A stretch of DNA of 8,584 nt, taken from the NCBI GenBank assembly GCA_003554375.1, contig PWGF01000077.1, positions 1 through 8,584 of the forward strand, given 5' to 3'. This stretch comes from Spirochaetaceae bacterium (lineage in GTDB: Bacteria; Spirochaetota; Spirochaetia; DSM-27196; SKKC01). A model generated the notes under the pieces. It did not search any database. It worked only from the letters and a program-made list of their open reading frames with translations, and had not been told where the DNA came from. The stretch's first letter is position 1. Each line of letters begins with the position of its first letter. This document shows, in pieces, positions 1 through 6,532 of this stretch. The translations under genes and the position numbers were made by a program.

Positions 1-8
1 AGTGAATA

Positions 9-78
9 CCGGCAACGCCCAGCCGTAGCCGGCGGCGGCCCAGCGGATGCCGGTAGCGCCCAGCCGCGGCCGGCTCGG
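9..78. repeat. short tandem repeat, 20-21 bp unit, cut by window edge
   Basis: Three consecutive units start with CCGG and share a central CCCAGC: 9-28 (CCGGCAACGCCCAGCCGTAG), 29-49 (one base longer and more diverged) and 50-69 (CCGGTAGCGCCCAGCCGCGG). A partial fourth unit starts at 70. The first and third units agree at 16 of 20 positions, and all four differences are transitions. The unit lengths are not multiples of three, which argues against a protein repeat. More copies may lie upstream of the window. The function is unknown. Confidence 0.5.
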
Positions 79-310
79 TGGCGGCGGAGGCGCCCGGTGG
101 GGCGGGAAGCGAGAAGGCGGGCGGAGCTCAGCGGGTGGTTGGGGGGAGCGGAATCCCGCGGGCGCGGCCCGGCGGAGCGGGAGCGGAGCCGGAAAAGCCG
201 CGCCCGGGGGTGGGGACCGCGCCGCGAGCGAGGGGTGGAGCGGGAGGGGAAGTGGTCGGGCGAGCGCCGGGGCGGTGCGCGGGGTACGCGAGGTGGGCTC
301 GGGATGGAGC

Positions 311-344
311 GAGGGGGCATACCTGAGCCCCCTCTTGTGGGGGC
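311..344 (+). other. two overlapping, mutually exclusive hairpins
   Basis: GAGGGGGC at 311-318 and GCCCCCTC at 327-334 form a perfect 8-bp inverted repeat with an 8-base loop. The right arm's GCCCCC (327-332) can instead pair with GGGGGC at 339-344 across a 6-base loop. Only one of the two can form in a single RNA molecule. Neither is followed by a T-run, so a simple intrinsic terminator is not well supported. The element lies about 315 bases upstream of the hydC start and may belong to an upstream transcript. Confidence 0.45.
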
Positions 345-563
345 CGTGAGGATCGAAGGAGAGGACGGGCGGAGCCGGGGCATGGGAACGAGAGGGCGTG
401 CGGGGCGGAGGCGTGGCCAGGAAGTGGGCACAAAAGGGCGTGGGACTCCCATGTGTAGTTGTGAGAGAGTGTGAAGCTTGGTGGAAGGCTTGCTATTCCT
501 GAGTTCCTTCGTTATGTTTCAGTAAGCGGTATATAGGGATTTGCGGAACTTCAATGCGGGCGG

Positions 564-597
564 TTGACACGATATTGCGCTCTGTATAGCGTATACT
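564..597 (+). promoter_or_regulatory. candidate promoter of the hydCBA operon with palindromic -10 region
   Basis: A perfect -35 consensus, TTGACA, is at 564-569. Two -10-like hexamers follow: TATAGC at 585-590 (spacer 15 bp) and TATACT at 592-597 (spacer 22 bp). Neither spacer is the ideal 17 bp, so basal strength may be low or an activator may be needed. Both lie in a palindrome, GTATA-GCG-TATAC (584-596), which could be an operator half-site pair. It sits 62-95 bases upstream of the hydC start codon, in the one AT-richer stretch before the operon. The call rests on sequence only. Confidence 0.45.
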
Positions 598-599
598 GT

Positions 600-654
600 G
601 GCTCACGGAACGGCTGAGAAGCCGGTGGGCTCATGAACGGCTTCCGGAGGAGGA
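600..654 (+). promoter_or_regulatory. hydC leader: repeated element, competing hairpins and strong RBS
   Basis: An imperfect direct repeat (GGCTCA, one or two bases, then GAACGGCT) occurs at 600-615 and 628-642. Between the copies, AGCCG (620-624) can pair with CGGCT of the first copy (611-615) across a GAGA loop of the GNRA type. Alternatively, AAGCCG (619-624) can pair with CGGCTT of the second copy (638-643). The second hairpin would end just before the ribosome binding site GGAGGAGGA at 646-654. The strong RBS five bases or so before ATG 659 fixes the hydC start. Whether the leader switches between structures or the repeats bind a protein cannot be told from sequence. Confidence 0.4.
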
Positions 655-658
655 CAGA

Positions 659-1255
659 ATGGCGTGTGCTCAGAGAGATGTTCCGGACGAAGCAACTATC
701 GTGTCGGAGGTCGACGCAATCGTCGACGCGCATGCGGGCCAGGACGGCGCGGTTATACCGGTATTGCAGAGCATTCAGGAGCGGCTGGGATACGTCCCGC
801 GCGAGGCAATAAAGCGGGTGGGAGAGCGGATGTCGATCTCCTACAGCGAGCTCGCGGGGGTGGTTTCCTTCTACTCCTACTTTACGACGGTTCCGCGGGG
901 GCGGCATACGGTCCGTGTCTGCTTGGGGACGGCGTGCTACGTGCGCGGCGGCAAAGAGGTGCTTCAGAAATTCGAAGAGTCGCTTGGGATCGAGGTTGGA
1001 AACACTACCGAGGATCGGCTGTTCTCTCTGGAGGTCGGGCGCTGTTTCGGCGCGTGCGGTCTGGCGCCGGTGGTGCTCGTAGATGACGAGGTGCACCAGC
1101 GAGTGAGCCCGCCGAAGGTGCGCGGACTTCTGGATGCGTATCGCGACGCGGCGGACGCTGAGAGCAGCGCGGAGGCGGCCGGCACGGGCGGCGGGTCCGA
1201 ATCCGCCGGCGGGCGTGCCGGCGGCGCCGACGAGCCAAAGGAGGGATCGGCATGA
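659..1255 (+). CDS. hydC: HydC, NuoE-like [2Fe-2S] subunit of the NAD(P)-linked [FeFe]-hydrogenase
   Basis: This is the 24-kDa/NuoE-type subunit (198 residues), a helical N-terminal domain followed by a thioredoxin-like [2Fe-2S] ferredoxin domain. Its role in the family is to carry electrons within the soluble HydABC complex, next to the HydB flavin. The four cluster ligands are visible in the expected pattern: C88-x4-C93 in VCLGTAC and C129-x3-C133 in GRCFGAC. The motif LGYVPREA near residues 41-48 and the VVSFYSYF helix are typical of NuoE and HydC. Residues from about 163 to the stop form a Gly/Ala/Ser/Glu-rich tail not needed for the fold; most family members end near residue 160-165. The start is supported by GGAGGAGGA at 646-654. 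The stop overlaps the next start in an ATGA, indicating translational coupling. By sequence alone it could be a complex I NuoE, but the downstream hydA makes a hydrogenase subunit much more likely. Confidence 0.92.
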   Translation: MACAQRDVPDEATIVSEVDAIVDAHAGQDGAVIPVLQSIQERLGYVPREAIKRVGERMSISYSELAGVVSFYSYFTTVPRGRHTVRVCLGTACYVRGGKEVLQKFEESLGIEVGNTTEDRLFSLEVGRCFGACGLAPVVLVDDEVHQRVSPPKVRGLLDAYRDAADAESSAEAAGTGGGSESAGGRAGGADEPKEGSA

Positions 1256-4200
1256 GTCAGAGCCGGACGGATGGAACAGGCAATACGAATGGCGACGGCC
1301 GCCGCGAGGGCGGCACTAGCGGCGCGGGCAGCACCGCGCGAATCGAGCGGCTCGGCTCGCCTGCGGAGCTGGCCAAGCTGCGGGAACGGCTTGCCGGCGA
1401 GCGCGGAGGAGCAAAAGACGGGACGCCGTGCGTGCGGGTCTGCGTGGGCGGCGGATGCCTGGCCTCGGGGAGTATGGATCTCTACCGGGAGCTTGCGCGC
1501 GCTGCCCACGCGGACGGACACGGCGGCGTGGAGGTGCGGCAGACCGGCTGTCTGGGCCCGTGCGCGAAGGGGCCGGTGGTGGCGGTCGACCGCGCCGACC
1601 GGGAGGAGCGCCGGGTCTACAGCGGGCTGGCACCGGAGCATGCGCCGGAGCTGATTCAAGCGGTGCGGGACGGCGCGGCCGGTGGCGGCGCGGCGGCGGA
1701 AGCGCGGGAAGCGGGCGTTGCGCCGGATACAAAGCTCTCGGAGTTTTTCTCACGGCAGGAGAAGCTGGTCCTGGGGCGCTGCGGCGTGGTGGATCCGGAG
1801 CGGATCGAGGACTACATCGCAGGCGGCGGCTATGCGGGACTTGCCCGGGCGCTCTCGGAGTTTTCCCGCGAGGATTGCATCGCGGAGATGAAGAAGTCGG
1901 GGCTCCGGGGGCGCGGCGGCGCGGGATTCCCGACGTGGCTCAAGTGGGAGTTCACCCGGGGTCCGGAGTCGGAGACCAAGTACGTGCTCTGTAACGCGGA
2001 CGAGGGCGATCCGGGCGCGTTCATGGACCGGAGCATGCTGGAGGGCGATCCGCACAGCATCATCGAGGGGATGGCGGTTGCCGCCTACACGGTGGGGGCC
2101 AACCGCGGCTTCGTTTACGTGCGAGCGGAGTACCCGCTTGCGGTGGAGCGGCTGGACCATGCGTTGCGCCAGGCACGCGAAGCGGGGCTGTTGGGGAACG
2201 ACATTCTGGGGACCGGCTTCTCGTTCGACATAGAAATCCGCAAAGGCTCGGGCGCCTTTGTCTGCGGCGAGGAGACGGCGCTCATGCACTCGGTGGAGGG
2301 CAAGCGCGGCGAGCCGCGACCGCGGCCGCCCTTCCCCGCCACGCGCGGGCTCTGGGACAAGCCGAGCCTTCTCAACAACGTAGAGACCTACGCCAACGTT
2401 CCGCTGATCTTCCGGCAGGGGGCCGAGTGGTTTGCCGATCGCGGCATTCCGGACAGCCCGGGGACGAAAGTCTTTGCCTTGGCGGGCGCGGTGGAGAACA
2501 CGGGGCTCGTGGAAGTGCCGATCGGGACTTCGCTGGGCGACCTGGTCTACGACATCGGGGGCGGCGTCCCGAAAGGCCGCGAGTTCAAGGCGGCGCAGGT
2601 GGGCGGGCCGTCCGGCGGGTGCGTCCCAAAGCAGTACCTGAACACGCCGCTGGACTACGAGTCGCTCAACGAGCTGGGCGCGATCATGGGCTCCGGCGGG
2701 CTGATCGTCATGGACGAGGAGACCTGCATGGTGGACGTGGCGCGCTTCTTCCTGGAGTTCGTCCAGGAGGAGTCGTGCGGCAAGTGCGTACCGTGCCGCG
2801 TGGGCACCAAGCGCATGCTGGAGATCCTCAACCGGATCTGCGAGGGCCGCGGCGTGGAGGCCGACATCGGGCGACTGGAGGAGCTGGGCGAGCAGATAAA
2901 ACAGACGGCGCTCTGCGGCCTGGGCCAGACGGCGCCCAACCCGGTGCTCTCGACGATACGGCACTTCCGGGAAGAGTACGAACAGCACATCCGCGAGCGC
3001 CACTGCGAGGCGGGAGTCTGCCCGGGGATCGTGCGCGCGCCGTGCCAGAGCGCGTGCCCGGCGGGCGTGGACATTCCCGGCTTCGTCTCCCTGGTGGGCG
3101 AGCAGCGCTACGCGGAGGCGCTCAAGCTGCACCGCGAGCGTAACCCGTTTGCCGCGGTCTGCGCGCGCGTCTGCTTCCACACCTGCGAGGAGCGTTGCCG
3201 CCGAAGCACGATCGACGATCCGGTCAGCATCCGCGGGGTGAAGCGCTTCATGGTGGACGAAGAGGTGATCATCCAGCGCCCGGCGATCCAAGAGAACCCG
3301 GCAAACCGGGACCGGCGGCCGGTGATCATCGGCGCGGGGCCGGCGGGGCTCTCCTGTGCCTACTTCCTGGCGCGGCTGGACTACCGCCCGGTGGTCTACG
3401 AGGCAAGCGAGCGGCCGGGCGGCATGCTCGTGCAGACGATCCCGGCGTACCGGCTTCCGCGCGAGACGCTGGCGCGAGAGGTCCGAATGATCGAGCACAT
3501 GGGGGTCGAGATCAAGACCGGCATGCGGCTGGGAACGGACTTCACGCTGGAGTCGCTGCGCTCCGAAGGGGCCGAGGCGGTGTTCTTGAGCCCGGGCGCG
3601 CCGGAGTGCACCACGCTCAACATTCCGGGCGAGGACGCCGACGGCGTGGTCACAGCGGGTGCTTTCCTCACGCAATACAACATTCGCGGCTCGGTACCGG
3701 TTGGGAAGAAGGTGATCGTGGTGGGCGGTGGAAACGCCGCCATTGACGCCGCGCGTACGGCGCTCAGGCTGGGCGCTAAGACCGTAACGATCGTCTACCG
3801 CAGGAGCCGGGATCAGATGCCGGCGTACGCGGAGGAGATCGCGGACGCGGAGGCCGAAGGCGTAGAGATCCGCGCGCTTCTGCAGCCGAACCGGGTGCTC
3901 ACCGACAAGCAGGGCGCGGTTCGCGGCATGGAGTGCAGCCGCATGCGGCTGGGCGCGTTCGACCGCAGCGGACGGCGGCGCCCGACGGCGGAGGCCGGCG
4001 AAGCGTTCGAGCTCGAAGCGGACCAGGTGATCGTAGCGGTCGGCCAACGCCTGGACGTCGATTCGCTCGTGAAGCCGTACACGGTAGAGAAAACGAAGGA
4101 CGGATTCATCGCGATGGACCACGCCACCGGCGAGACCTCCATCCCGTGGCTCTTCGCCGGCGGCGACGCGGCAAACGGGCCTGCTTCGGTCGTGATGGCG

Positions 4201-4500
4201 GTAGGCGACGGCGAGCGCGCCGCGGTCGGCATGGACCGGTTCCTCACCGGGGCCGGCCACGCGTTCTGGCGCCAGGAGCGGCCGATCGATGTGCCGTTCG
4301 ATCCGGAGGCGGATCCGGTCCCCTACCCGAGGGAGCCGTTACCCACGATGGAGGTGGAGCGCAGACGCTGGAACTTCGATGAGGTCGAGCGTGCGTGGCC
4401 GGAGCCGGTCGCGACTCGCCAGGCAAAGCGCTGCCTTCGGTGCGACTTCAAGACGACATGCGCGGCGCCGAAGGCTGAGGCGGAGGTGCAACATGGTTGA
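1252..4500 (+). CDS. hydB: HydB-GltD fusion: NuoF-like diaphorase joined to an FAD/NAD(P)H oxidoreductase module
   Basis: A 1082-residue fusion, against roughly 600 residues for an ordinary HydB. After a Gly-rich N-terminus comes a thioredoxin-like [2Fe-2S] domain (C64, C69, C100, C104). The NuoF core follows, with the flavin/NADH loop RGRGGAGF (219-226), NADEGDPGAF (248-257) and GAFVCGEET (334-342), then an SLBB-type segment and the [4Fe-4S] ligands C509, C512, C515 and C555. From about residue 584 the usual HydB C-terminal 2x[4Fe-4S] domain is replaced by a GltD/NfnB-like module. This has cysteines C598, C602, C637, C641, C645 and C649, an FAD site GAGPAG (694-699), a second dinucleotide site GGGNAAID (825-832) followed by YRR with R850 and R851, which suggests NADP(H), and GGD at 970-972. 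A CxxC plus a further Cys (1061, 1064, 1070) end the protein. FMN and NAD(H) at the NuoF core and FAD and NADP(H) at the second module are inferred. The start has GGAGGG upstream and overlaps hydC by 4 bases; the end overlaps hydA by 8. Confidence 0.9.
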   Translation: MSQSRTDGTGNTNGDGRREGGTSGAGSTARIERLGSPAELAKLRERLAGERGGAKDGTPCVRVCVGGGCLASGSMDLYRELARAAHADGHGGVEVRQTGCLGPCAKGPVVAVDRADREERRVYSGLAPEHAPELIQAVRDGAAGGGAAAEAREAGVAPDTKLSEFFSRQEKLVLGRCGVVDPERIEDYIAGGGYAGLARALSEFSREDCIAEMKKSGLRGRGGAGFPTWLKWEFTRGPESETKYVLCNADEGDPGAFMDRSMLEGDPHSIIEGMAVAAYTVGANRGFVYVRAEYPLAVERLDHALRQAREAGLLGNDILGTGFSFDIEIRKGSGAFVCGEETALMHSVEGKRGEPRPRPPFPATRGLWDKPSLLNNVETYANVPLIFRQGAEWFADRGIPDSPGTKVFALAGAVENTGLVEVPIGTSLGDLVYDIGGGVPKGREFKAAQVGGPSGGCVPKQYLNTPLDYESLNELGAIMGSGGLIVMDEETCMVDVARFFLEFVQEESCGKCVPCRVGTKRMLEILNRICEGRGVEADIGRLEELGEQIKQTALCGLGQTAPNPVLSTIRHFREEYEQHIRERHCEAGVCPGIVRAPCQSACPAGVDIPGFVSLVGEQRYAEALKLHRERNPFAAVCARVCFHTCEERCRRSTIDDPVSIRGVKRFMVDEEVIIQRPAIQENPANRDRRPVIIGAGPAGLSCAYFLARLDYRPVVYEASERPGGMLVQTIPAYRLPRETLAREVRMIEHMGVEIKTGMRLGTDFTLESLRSEGAEAVFLSPGAPECTTLNIPGEDADGVVTAGAFLTQYNIRGSVPVGKKVIVVGGGNAAIDAARTALRLGAKTVTIVYRRSRDQMPAYAEEIADAEAEGVEIRALLQPNRVLTDKQGAVRGMECSRMRLGAFDRSGRRRPTAEAGEAFELEADQVIVAVGQRLDVDSLVKPYTVEKTKDGFIAMDHATGETSIPWLFAGGDAANGPASVVMAVGDGERAAVGMDRFLTGAGHAFWRQERPIDVPFDPEADPVPYPREPLPTMEVERRRWNFDEVERAWPEPVATRQAKRCLRCDFKTTCAAPKAEAEVQHG

Positions 4501-6466
4501 TATACGGATAAACGACCGGCCTATGAAGGTCAGTAGCGACACAACGATCCTGGAAGCGGCCCGACAGGCGGGTATCACGATCCCGACGCTCTGCCACATG
4601 GAGCAACGGCCGCCGCTCGGGGCGTGCCGCGTCTGCGTTGTGGAGGTGAAGCACGCGCCGCGGCTCATGGCGGCGTGCGCGACGCCGGTCGCCGAGGGGA
4701 TGGAGATCTTTACCAACACCAAGCGCGTCCGCGACGGCCGCCGCTCGGTTCTGGAGCTCCTCCTGAGCGAGCACAACGGGGACTGCCGCATCTGTGTACG
4801 AAGCGACGACTGCGAGCTGCGGAAGATTGCGGCGAACCTGGACATCACCAAGGTCAGATACGAAGGTGAGCTTCCCCCGGCACGCTACGACGATAGCACT
4901 CCGGCGCTTCGCCGCGACACGGAGAAGTGCATAAAGTGCCGCCGCTGCATCACGATGTGCACCGATGTCCAAGGAGTGGGCGCGCTCGCGCCCCAGAAAC
5001 GTGGTTACGGCACGGAGATCGGACCGGCTTTCTCACTGGACCTAGGCGACGTAGCCTGCGTCCAGTGCGGGCAGTGCGCCGCGGCATGTCCGGTCGGCGC
5101 GATCATCGAAACGAGTCACGTCGAGGACGTGTGGCACGCGCTGGAGGACCCGGAGAAGCACGTGGTCGTCCAGACCGCGCCGGCAATCCGCGCGGCGCTG
5201 GGCGAGTGTTTTGGCTATCCCCCGGGCACGCGCGTGACCGGCAAGATGGTGGCGGCGCTCCGCGGGATGGGCTTCGACGCGGTCTTCGACACGAACTTCG
5301 CCGCGGACCTTACGATCTTGGAGGAGGGGCACGAGCTCCTCGAACGCCTCAAGCATGCGCTCGTTCCGAAGGAAACAGTGGGCGCAGCGGCAGGAGCGTC
5401 GCAGGAGGGTGCTGCCGGCGGTTCTGCGCAGGGGCACGGTGCCGGCGGCGGCTTCAATCCGCGCGGCGGCGGGGGCCCCGGTGGCAACGGCAGCCCCACC
5501 GGCGGCGGCGATGGGCACGGCGGCGGCAGCAGTGAACGCGACGGCCATGGCGGGCACAACGGCGACGGCGGCCACGGGCCGGGCCCGCTTCCGCTGATCA
5601 CGAGCTGCTCGCCGGGCTGGATCAAGCACGCGGAGCTCTTTTTCCCGGACCTGCTTCCAAACCTCTCCACCTGTAAGTCGCCGCAACAGATGTTCGGCGC
5701 ACTGGCGAAGACCTACTACGCGCAGAACGCGGAAGTAGATCCGGCCAACATGGTCGTGGTTTCGGCGATGCCGTGCACCGCCAAAAAGTTCGAGGCGGCC
5801 CGGCCGGAGATGCGCTCAAGCGGCTACCAGGACGTAGACTATGTCATCACAACCCGGGAGCTGGGGAGGATGATCACCTCGAGCGGGCTCTCCTTCGACG
5901 AGCTCGAGGACGATACGACGGACTCCCCGCTGGGACAATCGAGCGGCGCAGCGGACATCTTCGCCAACACCGGCGGAGTCATGGAGGCGGCGCTTCGGAC
6001 GGTCTGGGAGGTCGTGACCGGCTCGGAACTGCCGGGGGAGAACCTCCATTTTCAGCCTGCGCAAGGGCTTACGGGCGTGAAGGAGGCGGAGGCCACGATT
6101 GCCGGAACGAAGCCGGAGTTCTCCTTTCTGGAAGGCGTGACCGTTCGCATTGCGGTGGCGCACGGGCTCGGCAACGCCTCCAAGCTCCTCTCGGAGGTCC
6201 GGCGCGACCCCTCGCGCTACCACTTCATCGAGATCATGGCATGCCCGGGCGGATGCATCGGAGGCGGCGGTCAGCCGCGGCCGACTACCGACGAAGTGCG
6301 CGAGGCCCGCATACGCGGTATCTACGCTGAGGACGAAGGGAAGCCGCTCCGCAAGTCGCACGAGAACCCGGACGTCGCAAAGCTCTACAGCGACTACCTG
6401 GAGCGCCCGTTGGGACCGCGCTCCCATGAGCTATTGCACACTCATTACGAGCGCCGGGAGGTGTGA
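4493..6466 (+). CDS. hydA: HydA, [FeFe]-hydrogenase catalytic subunit with Gly/His-rich insertion
   Basis: The 657-residue catalytic subunit reduces protons or oxidises H2 at the H-cluster in the cytoplasm; no signal peptide is seen. N-terminal relay clusters are complete: [2Fe-2S] C34, C45, C48, C62; the His-Cys3 cluster H94, C98, C101, C107; and two [4Fe-4S] sites with C146, C149, C152, C156 and C189, C192, C195, C199. H-cluster motifs are TSCSPGW (370-376), MPCTAKKFE (426-434) and EIMACPGGCIGGGGQP (580-595). Compared with my recall of Clostridium pasteurianum CpI, the proton-path residues are kept (C372, E278, E281, S392, R285), but S373 falls on the cubane ligand C300. About 74 extra residues, rich in Gly and His, lie between R285 and the first motif. 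The C-terminus HELLHTHY is typical, and no extra C-terminal ferredoxin domain is present. ATG 4493 is chosen because GGAGG lies at 4482-4486 and the ferredoxin fold starts at once; an upstream in-frame ATG at 4289 lies within hydB. Maturases are not in the window. Confidence 0.95.
   Translation: MVDIRINDRPMKVSSDTTILEAARQAGITIPTLCHMEQRPPLGACRVCVVEVKHAPRLMAACATPVAEGMEIFTNTKRVRDGRRSVLELLLSEHNGDCRICVRSDDCELRKIAANLDITKVRYEGELPPARYDDSTPALRRDTEKCIKCRRCITMCTDVQGVGALAPQKRGYGTEIGPAFSLDLGDVACVQCGQCAAACPVGAIIETSHVEDVWHALEDPEKHVVVQTAPAIRAALGECFGYPPGTRVTGKMVAALRGMGFDAVFDTNFAADLTILEEGHELLERLKHALVPKETVGAAAGASQEGAAGGSAQGHGAGGGFNPRGGGGPGGNGSPTGGGDGHGGGSSERDGHGGHNGDGGHGPGPLPLITSCSPGWIKHAELFFPDLLPNLSTCKSPQQMFGALAKTYYAQNAEVDPANMVVVSAMPCTAKKFEAARPEMRSSGYQDVDYVITTRELGRMITSSGLSFDELEDDTTDSPLGQSSGAADIFANTGGVMEAALRTVWEVVTGSELPGENLHFQPAQGLTGVKEAEATIAGTKPEFSFLEGVTVRIAVAHGLGNASKLLSEVRRDPSRYHFIEIMACPGGCIGGGGQPRPTTDEVREARIRGIYAEDEGKPLRKSHENPDVAKLYSDYLERPLGPRSHELLHTHYERREV
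5351..5590 (+). repeat. Gly/His-rich low-complexity coding segment inside hydA
   Basis: This segment encodes HydA residues 287-366. Roughly 32 of 80 residues are Gly and six are His, with Asn, Asp, Ser and Pro making up most of the rest, and no hydrophobic core. The DNA is built from repeated GGC-type codons (runs such as GGCGGCGG), which suggests growth by slippage. It joins the conserved EEGHELLERL helix to the PLITSC strand without a shift of frame, so the gene is intact. It is absent from the well-studied enzymes I know. A flexible surface loop, possibly metal-binding through the His residues, is the simplest reading. Confidence 0.75.
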
Positions 6467-6489
6467 TCGGCACCGGTTAGCCCGGCGCC

Positions 6490-6519
6490 GGCCCGCGGGC
6501 GGCAAGGCGCCTGCGGGCC
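6490..6519 (+). terminator. strong GC hairpin after hydA
   Basis: The arms 6490-6501 and 6508-6519 pair over 12 bp (GGCCCGC with GCGGGCC, one G-T wobble, then GGCG with CGCC) around the loop GCAAGG. It begins 23 bases after the hydA stop. No T-run follows, so it is better seen as an mRNA 3'-end stabiliser or the first half of a two-part terminator. Confidence 0.5.
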
Positions 6520-6532
6520 CAAAACGTCGGCC

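Larger units (their letters stand above)
1..540. other. G-rich region without a recognisable gene
   Basis: I see no gene I can support here. The plus strand is strongly purine- and G-rich up to about 450, then becomes more AT-rich toward the promoter of the hydrogenase operon. One plus-strand frame is open from the window edge to a stop at 472-474, but its product is a monotonous Arg/Gly/Glu-rich sequence with no domain. The opposite strand gives a Pro-rich open frame of similar quality, so both look like by-products of base composition. The region contains a short tandem repeat at the left edge, several runs of three to six Gs and a hairpin pair at 311-344, listed separately. It could be the 3' untranslated part of an upstream gene or a non-coding spacer. 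I found no match by eye to tRNA, tmRNA, SRP RNA or RNase P RNA. Confidence 0.5.

Noticed and set aside
128..433. Pro-rich open frame on the minus strand, and an Arg/Gly-rich frame on the plus strand open from the window edge to 474
   Set aside because: Both are low-complexity translations of G-rich DNA with no recognisable domain, and the overlapping frames all stay open equally well.
1..540. Structured non-coding RNA such as RNase P RNA, tmRNA, SRP RNA or 6S RNA
   Set aside because: None of their conserved core sequences can be found by eye; only isolated hairpins are present.
1750..4260. 836-residue open frame on the minus strand across hydB
   Set aside because: It is antisense to a gene with clear domain motifs, and its product is Arg/Ala/His-rich with no domain. 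Long antisense frames are expected in high-GC coding DNA.
4289..4492. Upstream start for hydA that would add 68 residues
   Set aside because: The added residues are a frame-shifted reading of the hydB C-terminus. ATG 4493 has a good RBS and begins at the ferredoxin fold.
659..4500. Complex I (NuoE/NuoF) genes
   Set aside because: NuoE and NuoF similarity is real, but the third gene is a hydrogenase with all H-cluster motifs and there are no membrane subunits.
3034..4500. Separate glutamate synthase small subunit (GltD) gene
   Set aside because: The frame is continuous with the NuoF part, there is no RBS or stop between them, and no glutamate synthase large subunit is nearby.
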